A DNA stretch of 64,000 nt from NCBI GenBank assembly GCA_029204225.1, contig MU832108.1:1-64000 (forward strand), in the 5' to 3' direction. The translations under genes were made by a program, and so were the position numbers. Positions 53,313 to 64,000 of the stretch are shown here, piece by piece. The notes below the pieces were generated by a model. It searched no databases and was not told the origin of the DNA. It saw only the letters and a program-made list of their open reading frames with translations. Within the stretch, counting starts at the first letter, position 1, and each line of letters opens with the position of its first letter. This stretch comes from Diphasiastrum complanatum (taxonomy: Eukaryota; Streptophyta; Lycopodiopsida; Lycopodiales; Lycopodiaceae).

Positions 53313-56275
53313 GTCCTATACACCTTACAGTACCCAAAAATATGTCCACCTTGGTGACAATAGCACACAGGCTATTAAAGGTGAAGGCACTATAAGATTA
53401 AACTTTGCTAATGGTCAGTCTAAGCTGCTCTGTAAAGTCCTTTATGTACCAAATTCATATATGAATCTGCTCTTTGTAAGCAGAATCCAGAGTAGAATTT
53501 GAATGTGATCAGTGTAAAGTAGTTGATAGGACAAGCAAGATCCTAGCACTCGGAAAGAAGCATGGATACTTGTACAGATTAAGTCATTGCTTTTCTACCT
53601 CTAGTCAGGCTCTCAGTACTTCAATTCATTCAAATAAAGGTTTACTTTGGCATTATAGACTTGGTCATTTAAATCATGTTGATGTACAATGAATGTCTAG
53701 ACAATCTATTGTTCTTGATCTCCACTATCCTCGCGAAAGAGTCGAGTTACCTATCTGTCAAGACTGTCTAGTTGGTAAACAGACTAGGAAACCTTTTAAA
53801 TCAAGCCATCAGCACATTGCTAGAGGATTTCTAGATGTTGTACATTCAGATATTTGTGGCCTGATGAAAAATCCTTCGCTAAAGGATGCCAAGTATTTTA
53901 TAATCTTTATTGATGAATTTTCCAAAACGACCATGGTGTATTTTATAAAGAAGAAATCAGATGCCTTCAACTGCTTCAGAATCTTCAAGGAGCGTGTAGA
54001 GAAGGAGACTAGAAGGATGATTAAGGCCCTCAGGTCAGACAACGGTGGAGAATATATCTCTATCGAGTTTAAGGAGTACTGCCAAAGCCAAGGCATTGAG
54101 CAACAATTCATCACTCCTTACAGTCCTCAGTCTAATGGTTTAGCCGAGAGAAAGAACTGTACTCTGATTGAATCTGCCAAATGTATGCTATCGCAGTCAT
54201 CGTTGCCTAAGAGATTCTGGGCTGAAGCTGTCTCCACTACAACTTACGTCCAGAACAGATGTTCGACCAAGGCCCTCTCAGACAAGACACCCCACGAGGT
54301 GTGGACAGGCTCTAAGACTTCTTTGAAGAACCTAAGAGTCTTTGGGTGCATTGCCTACACGTAGATCTCAAAAGACACGAGGAAGAAATTGGACTTCCAA
54401 GGTCTCAAGACCATCCTGATCGGATATACTTCATTTGATAATATTTATAAGTTGTATGATCATGATACCCAGCAAATCTTGTATAACCGAGATACAGTCT
54501 TCATCGAGGATCAGTTCGTCGACCTCAAAGGCAAGGATGTTGCTCAAGAAGAACCCTCGTCACCTGCCATTGACATAAAAGTCCGAGCTTCTAGCTCGAG
54601 CGTGTCTATTGTCGATCCACTTCGAGACAACAAATCAGACAAAGATGTTGCTGCTACCCAGCAACAAATCCCAGGAGCGGTTCTTTAGTTGAATCCTCCC
54701 AGAAGATCAAGCCGAGTGCGCACACAGCCCACAAGGTATACTCCTGAGTCTTCCTGTATCTTGATACAGGAACTAACGACAGTCGAAGAGGCACTCAGCC
54801 AACCAGACTTTGAGCTCTGGAGAGAAGCTATGGATGAGAGTATTCCTCTCTGATCAAAAACCAGACATGGTCATTGGTCGAAGCTCCTATTGGCTGCAAT
54901 ATCATTGATTGCAAATGGATCTTTAAGATGAAATACAATGCCAACAGAGCAATTGACCGAAGGAAGGCAAGACTGGTAGCACGAGGATTCACCCAGATCT
55001 TGAATGTCAACTACAATGAGACTTTTAGTCCAGTCATCAAACATTTGTCGATCCGAATGCTCCTTTCTTATGTTGCAATTACTGACCTTCGAGTGCATCA
55101 ACTCGATGTACAAACAGCCTATCTGAATGGAGTGATACAAGACGATATTTACATGATCCAGCCCGAAGGATACGTTCTGGAAGGTATTAAAAATCATGTT
55201 TGTAAACTCCACAAAGCACTGTACGGTTGAAACAGTCTGCCAGAGCTTGGTTTCAGAGGATCAACACATTCCTCATTGAACAAGGATTCAAACCAAGAAC
55301 TGATGTGGATGATACGTTGCTCTTCAGCAATGATACCAATATGGTCAAGGATTTGAAGCAGATGTTGTTTTCAGAGTTGATCTGGGCGAAGCTCACTTTT
55401 GTCTGGGAATTCAAATCCATAGAGACAGAGCAAATCGACTGATTTACATCACTCAACAAAGGTATCATCACAATGTTCTTAACAGATATAATGATGAATT
55501 GTAAATTAGCTCACTCACCAATGGATTCAGGCCTGCATCTGTCAAAGGACCAATGTCCCCAGACCAAGTAGGAAGTGGAGCAAATGAGAGAATACCCTTA
55601 TCGATCGATACTAGGATCTCTCATGTACGCAATGGTCTGTACAAGACTTGATATCTCTTTTGCTATAAGCAATACATGGCTAATCCAGACATTACCCATT
55701 GGAAGACTCTCATACGAGTCATGAGATATATTTGAGCTACCATGGACCAATGCATCTACTATGGAGATGTCAGCAACGACAATCTCCATCAGCTCAGTGG
55801 TTATTCTGATGCAAGTTGGAGAGGAGATGTAGACAATCGTAAATCCACATCTGGATTTACATTCTTCTTCAATGGTGGTCATATCTCATGGAACAGTCGT
55901 AAGCAAACTTCTGTCTGTCGCACTTTCTTCTACAGAAGCAGAATACATTGCTGCTTCTCATTCTATCAAAGAAGCGTTTTGGTTGAGAAATTTACTGTCA
56001 GATGTTAATCTGAATCAATATAGCCCTACAATTTTATATTGTGATAATCAGAGTGCTATTGCCTTATCAGCCAACCCTAGATTTCATTCTAGGAGTAAGC
56101 ACATTGAAATCAGATATCACTACATCAGAGGCAAGGTTCTCAACAAGGAAGTAAGCTTAACGTACTGAAGAACGCATGGTTGCAGACATATTCACAAAAG
56201 CACTCAGTGTTAATACACACAACAAATTTTGTGCATTGCTTAGTCTGAAGATCAAGGCATTCACGGAGCCAGATT
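53313..56275 (+). pseudogene. Ty1/copia pol (protease end, integrase, RT, RNase H), broken
   Basis: Blocks in order: KYVHLGDNSTQAIKGEGT and VLYVPNSYMNLLFVS (protease end); WHYRLGHLN (about 53648) and LVGKQTRKPF (GAG-pre); VVHSDICG, RSDNGGEYI and SPQSNGLAERKN (integrase core, 53693-54364); LKTILIGYTS (54389 on); RT from CKWIFKMKYNANRA (54910), DVQTAYLNGVIQDDIYM, with the box reading DVDD after a shortened segment near 55305; RNase H with GYSDASWRGDVDNRKST and LSSTEAEYIAASH to about 56168, tail ADIFTKAL. Stops at 54362, 54686 and others, and frameshifts near 55230 and 55905, kill it. The polypurine tract AGATTAAGAGGGGG ends at 56284. Confidence 0.92.
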
Positions 56276-56284
56276 AAGAGGGGG

Positions 56285-57280
56285 TGTTGGATTTATTTCC
56301 TCTAGTCACCTAAATCCCATTTTGATATGCCTCCATTCATGCTGCATATTTACTCGCATTGTCGCGCAGTTTGCATATTCACATGCAAATTCTCATAGGC
56401 GATGTGAAGACGAAAAGCAAAGATTGATGTCACAACCTCTTCACGCTTATGCAGTTGTGCTAACAGACTGGATGATCTCCTACAGACAGCACATCCACCC
56501 TGTACTCTCTTCATTTGCACACCTGTAACATTATGTATATATTGAATACCATTTGCATATTCATCAATAAGTTAGTAAGTGAGAGAGAACAAAGAAGAGA
56601 AGCTTATTAAAGATAGACAAAAGTAGATGCTTTGTGCATTGATTCTTTAATTTGTCAGCAATAAGGTTTCATTCCTTTACAGTTTGAATAAGCTTCGTAG
56701 GGCATGCGGTTTCGTCCGCTACTGTCTTGTGCTCTACCGCATTATTGACATGTATACTTGATATACTTAATCTAATATAGTTCTTTGTTCTGCATTCATA
56801 TTTGTGTTAATATTGCTATGCTTATTATTCATTCTGTTTGATCTTTCTAGTTGCTCTTTCTGGTAATAAACGACTAACATTTAGTCTTGTCTTTCACGAA
56901 TGTTTCGCGACTATTTATTTGTCGAGCACTGTCTAGCTCTTCGCGAATCATTCGCGACACATAATTTGTCTAGCTATTTGGGAAAAATTATTCTTCTGGT
57001 GCTTCCTTTATTAATGTTTGGCTACGTAATCAAGAACGACCGTGATTTCCATTACTAATGTTCTGTTCGTTCTGATAGGCGTAGTCATGCTTTTGGAGAG
57101 AGTCGCATAGCTCATTCCGCTGCACACGAACAATTTTGTTTGAGTTCGTTTCTTTTTCAAGTTCGTTTCTCGTTCGTGTTTCGTTTCTCGTTCGTGTTCG
57201 TCTTACCCCTTTGAGCTAAATTTTTTGCTTCTAACATACGACACCTTTTTCAACTCTTGCTACTCTCCCTCTCTCCAGCA
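56285..57280 (+). repeat. Complete copia LTR shared by two partial elements
   Basis: 996 bp from TGTTGGATTT to CTCTCCAGCA. It is the 3' LTR of the pol at 53313-56275 and also the 5' LTR of a following leader and gag, because a primer-binding site comes directly after it. Its U5 half has many CGTTCGTG/TTCGCGA words. Confidence 0.9.
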
Positions 57281-57292
57281 TGGTATCAGAGC
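57281..57292 (+). other. Primer-binding site (initiator Met tRNA)
   Basis: TGGTATCAGAGC begins at the base after the LTR end CA. Confidence 0.95.
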
Positions 57293-57435
57293 TATTTTTA
57301 TAGCTTGATAAGCTTCCACAATACAAGACTCTACTAGCTGATAGAGTAATTGTTTTCTTGTTGTGTATTTCAGCATCAGATTTTCACACTTAAGTCATCG
57401 ATAGTTTCTCCTATCACTTAGACTAATTCCTCCAC

Positions 57436-57609
57436 ATGGATTCCCAAGGGAAAGCCAGTCTTATCATGGACAAGCTTGATGGAGCCAATTACCATCTATG
57501 GAAATTTAAGATGAAAACTGTACTAATGGCTAAAGAATTGTATGATGTTGTTACAGGTGCAAAAGGGAAACCCAAAGAGGTGAAAATGACAAAAACTGCG
57601 AATAACGAG
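57436..57609 (+). pseudogene. Copia gag N-terminus, truncated by gypsy LTR
   Basis: Starts MDSQGKASLIMDKLDGANY, then WKFKMKTVLMAKELYDVV, a copia gag N-terminus of a type different from the gag at 35175. The copia frame stops making sense after KMTKTANNEC, where a minus-strand gypsy LTR ends (57610). The ORF continues to 57724 only by chance. Belongs with the LTR at 56285-57280. Confidence 0.85.
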
Positions 57610-58594
57610 TGTCGGATGGTAAGAATTGTAATTAAGAGCGCAGATCTGTGTTCAGAATGTGCAGATGATAGCTTGTATGAAATTTGGTCACAAACAGCAA
57701 ACTTGGAAATCTCAGTGAAAATTTGAGCAGAGCTTCACCAGCAAAGGTGACAAATGACTCGAATTCAGCCCTTATATAGCGGAATTTAGAGTGCGTATTA
57801 GGTGGAATCCACTTTCCCTTGTTTAGTTCTACCCAAATTTTGGCAGGGACCTTCTTCACAAAATTCTAAGATCTCAAAGAAGTCTGCAAGAGTTCAGAAG
57901 GTGATTTGACTGCCCTGCGAAGGTTTTGCGAGGGTTCAGACTGTCTGCGAGGGTTCAACTCTCGTAGGAGGTGATCTCTTGCACAACATGTTCTTGTGGT
58001 TGGATTTTCAAGATCAAACCATGTAGGCAAGCTAATTTCACTGTTCTGATTCCATTTATGTACCTTGCAAAGGTTGGTAGGATGATCTTGATGCTCTGTG
58101 AAGGTTCTGAAGATTCAGCCTCTGGGAACCCTCTCATACACTAAAAAATGATGATTTCTCCATCAAGAACTCTCGCAGAGATTTTCATGGATGCATCTAG
58201 ATCAGATCTAGTGACTGTCCAAGTTTCAAGAGCTATCTCCTAGGGGATCTCCAAAATTCATGAAAAGAGTGCTCTTTTAGAGTGTTTTTTTATGAGATCT
58301 TGAGATTCTTTGATTTTTAACTTTTGCAAACTGGAAATCTGCTTCTCCATTTTAGATCTGATTGTTGGTAGTTCTATAAAAGTTTTGATGGATATTTGGT
58401 AGCAGATCCATCAATTAATCTGATGATCTGCTTCCTTCTTGATCCCATCTGGATCTGGATCTGGATCCCTCTTGGATCCTGATGGATTTCCCCGATCTTG
58501 CCAGATCTGGCTGAATCTTGATGGATCTAGCTTGATTTGGCTCGATCTTCTTAGATATAGTTGTGATGGCCTAGCAGAATAACTTTTCATAACA
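57610..58594 (-). repeat. Probable 3' LTR of minus-strand gypsy
   Basis: Read on the minus strand it starts TGTTATGAAAAG (58594) after GGTTGGTGGTGGCA and ends CATCCGACA at 57610, about 985 bp, giving TG...CA ends. GATCTGGATCT-type short repeats occur at 58435-58520. No partner LTR or target duplication was found, so this is inferred from position between the gypsy integrase and the cut copia gag. Confidence 0.55.
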
Positions 58595-58621
58595 TGCCAC
58601 CACCAACCTGGATCTAATTCA

Positions 58622-61600
58622 CTACAGTGGCCAGTTATTGTGCAACCGGCTACTGTTGATGGGTGTGTCAAATGGTGTCCCATCTAGCTTCTCCAGATTC
58701 ACGGCTCCATGATTAAGAATTTTCTTGATCCGATAAGGACCTTCACCTGTGAGTTTTAATTTTTCCTTGATCGCCTTGGTTTTATACACTAGGACCAGAT
58801 CTCCGAAATGAAGATCCTTCTTTTGTAACCTACAATCGTGCCATGCTTTACATCTTTCTTGTTCAGCTCCAGTGCATGCACAGCTAGTAAGCATGTTTCA
58901 CAGAGTTTATGCAGAGCTTCGTGGCATAGTTTTAGAGATTTAGGTTCATTAAGGCATTGCGTTGTGGCGGCAATCCTTAATGAAGGGACTAAAAACTCTA
59001 CCGAAATTTCAGCATCCTGACCATACACCAATTGGAAAGGTGTTTGATAAGTGCTTCCCTTATATGTTGTCCTAAATGCCCACAGAGCAGCATGCAACTT
59101 GTGTTCCCAATCTGATCTGCTAGCTTCAACTATTTTCGTGAGCACGCTACACAGGATCTTATTGGATGATTTTGCTTGCCCATTATCGTGAGGATAATAA
59201 GGCATACTGGTTCTATGGATTATGGAGAATTCCTCCAATAGGACCTTGATGGTCTCACTGATGAAATGACTCCCGTGATCGTTGACTATCTCCACCGGGC
59301 ATCCAAAGCACACAATGATATTTTCATAAAGGAACTTGGTAGTGGTCCTAGCATCAGGTACTCTTACTGCCTTGTCTTCGACCCACTTGAGTGGCTACGA
59401 TTATGTATCGAGCCTGGGTACTTCTTGCTACAGGGTGGATTGGACCGATGTAACCAATCCCCACTTTTCGAATGGTACTTGGGCTAAGACCAGGTGTAGT
59501 AGGTCATAATGCACTCTCGTTGGTCTCCTTGACCTTTGGCACACATCGCACTTCCTCAGGTATTCCTCCATATCCTTATGAATCGTTGGCCACCAACATC
59601 CTGATTGCATAATCTTGCAAACTGTAATGTCGGATGCAAAATGGCCTCCACCCATGCCTTCATGTGAAAGCGAAATGATTCGGGCAGCCTCATGAGGAAG
59701 AATACACCGTCGAAGGATCCCATTTGGTCCTCTTTGATACAATTGACCGGCAATCAGCTGATAAGGTCTAGCTTTCAAGATCATTTTTTGCTGATCCGCC
59801 TTTGGTAGTGATTGTCTGGTTGGCCCCGCATTAGATATTCAACAATGTTGGCAATCCATTCTGGTATTTGTCCATGTAAAACAAGGCAGCATCGGCCAGC
59901 TCATCATCGGGTTGAGTTGCAACCCTCTTTTCCTTGATTCGTGACACATGATCTGCCATGTAGTGTTGTTTTCCCTTGTGAACTACTATCTGGAAATCAA
60001 ACTCCAACAACAGAAGTAGCCATCTGGTGATTCTCCCTATATTGCAAGTTTTGTTAACGAGATAGAGCAAGGGTTGATGGTCCGTATAAAAAGCAAAATT
60101 TGTGGCCATCAGGTAGTGCCGAATTTCTTAACCGCATAGATCATCTCCAGTGCTTCCCGCTCTGTGGTTGAATAATTCATTTCTGTATCACTGAGCTGTC
60201 AGCTTGTAAATCAGATTGGATAATCCTTTTTGTTTCTCCTATCTGGGTTAAGACTGCTCCAACTGCATACTTCGATGAGTCCGTATGCACATGAAACTCA
60301 ATGGACCAATTGGGTGGACATAAAATTGGTGCTGAAACCAATGCATCTTTAAGCTTTTGGAAAGCCTTTAGGGCTTCCTCGTTCCAATGTGGATCCATTG
60401 TGAGTTTGTAAATTGGTCGGGCTAGCTCCGCAAAATCCAGAATGAAAATCCTATAATAGTTAGCATGACCCATGAAGATGTAGACTTCGCGGATCATCCC
60501 CGGTGGTGGTAGATCAACAATGATCCTGATCTTTGATAGGTCTGTGGTGATCCCGTGTCTAGATACTATATGGCCGAGAATCAAGCCATGTGTAACCCAA
60601 AATTGACATTTTTCTAGACTCAAGGAGATCTAAAAGTTGCAGCATTTTAGTAACACCTTCTCCAAATTGGATAAGTGTTCTGAGTCTGGTCCATGCACGC
60701 ACAGATCGTCCAAGAAAATTTCCAGATTTTTTTGCAAATTCTCTTTGAATGTCACCTGCATGATACATTGGAAAGTGCTTGGGGCATTGCAAAGTCTGAA
60801 TGGCATTACCTTATAAGCATAGATTCCCCATTCCATGGCGACTGTTGTCTTATGCTGGTCTTGGGGTGCTATCTTCACCTAGTTGTAACCGCTGAAGCCG
60901 TCTAAAAATTGTAGGCTTCGGCGCCAGCTACTCTGTCGAGGACACTTTCCGTAAATGGTAAAGAAAATGGTCCTTTTTTATGACTGCTTTTAGTGCCTTC
61001 AGATTCACACAGATTCGTATTTTGTCGTTCTTCTTGGGTACTATAACTATCGACGATACCCATTCCGTGTGTTCGATTTCATAAATGAAATCTGCATCTA
61101 ACAGCTTCTGCAACTCCTGTTTGATCAGTTCCGTATAGTTTGGGTTGCAGCGGTAGTAACGACTCACTTTGGGAACTGCTTTATCCACCAAGAGTATGGT
61201 GTGTTGGATTATTGTTGGTGGAATGCCCTTCAGATCACTGTAACTCCAAGCAAAACAGTCTTTATACTCCACCAATAGTGATCATAGTCTCTTGTATTGT
61301 GTGGACATTAACTGTTCTCCCACATGCACTATCTGTTCTTCTTCACCTGGCTCGTTCATTGGTTGTGTTCGTGCAGGTCCCTCGAAGACTTGTTCCACTA
61401 GTGCTTGATTTTGATTAGGTTCTCGTTGGGCTTGCGGCATCATAATTATCACATCGTCCAAGGTATAATTCTTGAAGGTTTCAGGCATCTCATGAACTGG
61501 TGCTCATCAAGCTTCCTCCTTCAGCATATTGATCTTGGCCCAACTGGTCATCTTTTGGTTCTCTGTCATCTGAGTAGAGGATGACGATGTATCCGAGTCC

Positions 61601-62075
61601 ATCTTGATTGACTTTAAGAAATCCAACACCTTCTTTTTGCTCTTTTTTGTCATATTGGTGGATTCTATTGCGCAGTCCTCAACCATGGTCTTCCTAGTAA
61701 AACACGATATGCAGTTGGAGATTCAGGTATATCCATGACTACAAAAGTAATCACAAACTGCATGCCTACTATTTTTACAAGGATATCGGCAACCACATTC
61801 TTTGGTTTTACACAGGATTGATGCGCTAGCTTGATGGTGAATCGTGCTGGATTCAACCCTTGTAGACTCCACTTTTCATACAAAGTAGTGGAGATCAAAT
61901 TGACTCCTGATCTTCCATCTACTACTGCTACCTCGTCCTTGTATCTCTTGTCTTTGATTGGCAGGGTGATGTTGTGTTCCTCACTTTCCCACATTGCCCC
62001 GATGTGGAGGATGTTACTTGTTTCTTTATAGCTCGTACAATATATGGACTCAAGCGCTATTGGCTCTTCGTCCAT
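58622..62075 (-). pseudogene. Ty3/gypsy pol, decayed (protease to integrase)
   Basis: Minus-strand blocks in order: protease 62075-61665 with VVDGRSGVNLIS (the usual DSGS-type site is altered) and YRVLLGRPWLR; RT N-terminus 61275-60928 (DCFAWSYSDLKGIP, TEWVSSIVIVPKKNDKIRIC); RT palm 60878-60630 (YKVMPFRLCNAPSTFQCIM, box FLDD); thumb and RNase H start 60623-60177 (MGHANYYRIFI, HTDSSKYAVGAVLTQ); RNase H end 60109-59831 (YTDHQPLLYLVN); integrase zinc region 59784-59428 (SHEGMGGGHFASD, CDVCQRSR); integrase core 59313-58789 (VNDHGSHFIS, YYPHDNGQAKSSNK, with Lys where the catalytic Glu region is normally ExxN); C-terminus to 58622 (LVYKTKA, GPYRIKKIL). No chromodomain. Frameshifts separate the blocks. 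Non-functional. Confidence 0.92.
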
Positions 62076-62425
62076 TTTGGCTCATTCAGCCAAAAGGCTT
62101 TTAGCTTGTGGCACAATCCACAGTAATTCCCCGAAAGGTAAACTAACACGGCTTGCCAATAAGATTGTGAGCCTTTCAATGTGCGTTTCCTCGGGCTCCA
62201 CCATGTGAAAAGGTGGTTCATGATGATGCAACTGATCATTCTGATCAGTGCGCAATGGTGAGCCCGTTTGCGGTTCTTGTTCACCGTCGACTGGAGGTTC
62301 CATAGGATTGTCCCTTTCTTGCTCTTTTTCCTCCGCTTATGCTCTCTGTACCCAGTGTCATATTTTCTGGAACTGTCTTCTTTCTTCCCTGACATTTGGC
62401 ATTGAAGTTGAGGGTTGGTCATCAA
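62076..62425 (-). pseudogene. Region upstream of gypsy protease (gag-pol linker)
   Basis: Two overlapping minus-strand frames (62057-62425 and 62082-62303) run up to the protease. They are Lys/Arg- and Pro/Glu-rich (YREHKRRKKSKK) without a zinc knuckle, so this is probably the basic gag-protease linker. No capsid motif was recognised upstream. Confidence 0.45.
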
Positions 62426-64000
62426 TGACCGATGGTCCTGGTAAGGGAGCCACTTCCTGTCGCAGAAGGCCAGAACGTTTTGTGTTTATCTTCTCCTTCT
62501 CTTTTCGCAAACAATTTTCTTTTTTTTGAGTTTTCTTTCTTTGGAATTTTCTTTTCGTGCGGAAGCCCTTATAGGATCCCAGACACTCGACTACGAATCC
62601 AGGACATATTTTATTCTAGCAATCAAGACACACATCACAAGACAAAGAGATACACGAAAATAGAGTGACTATATTGTTAGTTTGGTTTTGGAGCGAGCTC
62701 GCTCGTTGGTGGATTGACACTCTTCTCTTACGCCGTGTTCTGCTCGTTGATAGACTTTCATTCACAGCTATGGTGTCTTTACTTTTTTTCTGTCTCTTAC
62801 GGATCTTTGTATTCACATATCTATTGTTATGATCCAAAGAGGATCGTTTATACCTCCACTATGTGGAGTTTACAAGATAGCTAAACGTCGAATCACATGA
62901 CTAGTTAATGCTAATCAACTAGTTAGTTAGTCTCCATCGTTGCTACTTGTTTCAGCTGGGCGTGAAGCCCGTTGAGCTGCCAACTGGCAGCGTGAAAGAT
63001 TTTTTTTCATTTGATTCGTAATCTCCCGTTTGCTTTCGTTCTTTTCGTTTCTTTTCGTAGTTTACCTTCAAAATGGTTGATGATAGAATTGACATATCAT
63101 CAAAGTTTTAGTTTGGTATCATTTGCACAAAGGAAAAAGAAAATGATGTGATTTTGGCTACAATAGTTGACACAAAAGAAAAAGGTACGGAGATTGCCAT
63201 GTTTTAGCTTATTGGTTTATTTTCTCCTCAAATGGCCACTAGCTTTGTAAGTATCAATTAATGTCAAACTTTAAAACAAATTTTTTTTTCTAAGTCATGC
63301 TGGGGAGAGCCATATTTTAATGTGAATATGATTTAAAATAGCTTTGATTGGAATTCTCATATAATTAGTAATAGCACATTTTGTGCACTTCTTTCTTTGC
63401 AAGCAAGATCAAGTTCCAATAGCAAATTTGGAATGCAAGGAGTCTATGGTGGAGAAGGCTTGTTGTGTATTTAAGAAGAACAATCTTGAACAAGGAATTG
63501 TTAACGTTACAAGAAGTGGACCATCTATTAGTGGAAAGATGAGAGATGAACTCGTAGTTAACAAGTATGGGGGAGAAAGAGTGTCGAAAGCATGAGTGTT
63601 GAGCTTACCATTTTTTAATTCAATGGTGGAGGTTGTAAATTTAGATTCTATCAATCTTGGTTGAGCAACTTTATGTGCAAAGTCAACTTTTGGTCAAAGT
63701 GTGGTCAGAAAAGGCATTGTAGTAGCAACAACATCAAAATAAGTATACTTGTTTGCAAAGGAAGTCAAGCACACCATTTTTTTATTCTAGTTTAGAAAAT
63801 TGTTTAGAACACATTACAAAGTTCAAGGAATAATATCTTGAAAAGACTAATTGGGGGGGGGGGGGGGGGGGGGGGCACCTTCTGATCCCTTCCTTCTTAC
63901 TCCTTATAGGTGGGGATTGGGGAGGTTGTATATAGATGGGAACTCGGGATCTTGTTGATAACAAAATCTAGCTTCTTTTCTCAGCAAAAAATATCTTAAA
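62426..64000. other. No recognisable gene
   Basis: Any gag or 5' LTR of the minus-strand gypsy should lie here, but no primer-binding site or LTR start was identified. A 70-codon plus frame at 63383-63595 shows no known motif. Confidence 0.4.
63853..63875 (+). repeat. Poly-G run of 23 bases
   Basis: An uninterrupted G tract in AT-rich DNA. It could form a quadruplex, and its length is prone to assembly error. Confidence 0.9.

Noticed and set aside
53313-56275. Integrated plant pararetrovirus or other plant virus
   Set aside because: The domain order protease-integrase-RT-RNase H with LTRs and a polypurine tract is copia. No movement or coat protein motif was seen anywhere in the window.
57610-57724. 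Continuation of the copia gag frame past 57609
   Set aside because: The sequence no longer resembles gag and coincides with the TG...CA end of a gypsy LTR, so the frame is open by chance.

Overview
The window looks like nuclear DNA from a land plant with a large, repeat-rich genome. The evidence is one intact plant-specific gene for an MCTP protein (multiple C2 domains and transmembrane region), surrounded by Ty1/copia and Ty3/gypsy retrotransposons primed by initiator-methionine tRNA and by CACTA DNA-transposon remains. The base composition is AT-rich apart from the MCTP promoter and one GC-rich patch near 48.5 kb. I cannot fix the species. A seed-free plant or a gymnosperm is plausible from the repeat load, but that is inference.

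Layout. 0.4-0.9 kb: LTR-like debris. 3.6-4.9 kb: copia pol remnants (minus). 5.3-5.8 kb and 9.4-11.2 kb: two pieces of a CACTA TNP2-type transposase in opposite orientations, the second split by a 563-bp inverted-terminal-repeat element. 5.8-7.7 kb: 3' end of a chromodomain gypsy element with its LTR. 7.7-8.4 and 12.3-13.0 kb: a repeat in inverted orientation. 11.2-12.2 kb: an LTR half joined to a gypsy gag. 14.2-18.0 kb: promoter and coding region of the intronless MCTP gene. 18-22.5 kb: mostly featureless. 22.5-24.1 kb: 3' end of a copia element whose LTR is packed with CATGCA motifs.

25.0-33.1 kb holds a minus-strand gypsy element: 3' LTR, polypurine tract, a long broken accessory ORF of unknown function, pol lacking RNase H and integrase, protease, and a gag with three zinc knuckles. 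Its reverse transcriptase is fused in frame to the accessory ORF. 33.1-40.5 kb: a second gypsy gag (plus strand) split by a young, nearly complete copia element (33682-40040) with 682-bp LTRs differing at three positions, an ATATC target duplication and an open 1069-codon pol, but a gag broken by a short insert that carries an antisense primer-binding site.

43.5-46.7 kb: a minus-strand copia LTR abutting a plus-strand copia pol full of stop codons. 49.7-52.4 kb: minus-strand copia leader and gag interrupted by another LTR. 52.7-57.6 kb: a copia element in an LTR-pol-LTR-gag arrangement that suggests recombination between copies. 57.6-62.1 kb: a decayed minus-strand gypsy pol with a probable 3' LTR that cuts into the copia gag. 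The last 1.6 kb has no recognisable gene.

The only gene likely to serve the host is MCTP, predicted to act as an ER-plasma-membrane tether, including at plasmodesmata. The rest records repeated nested insertion, recombination and decay of mobile elements.
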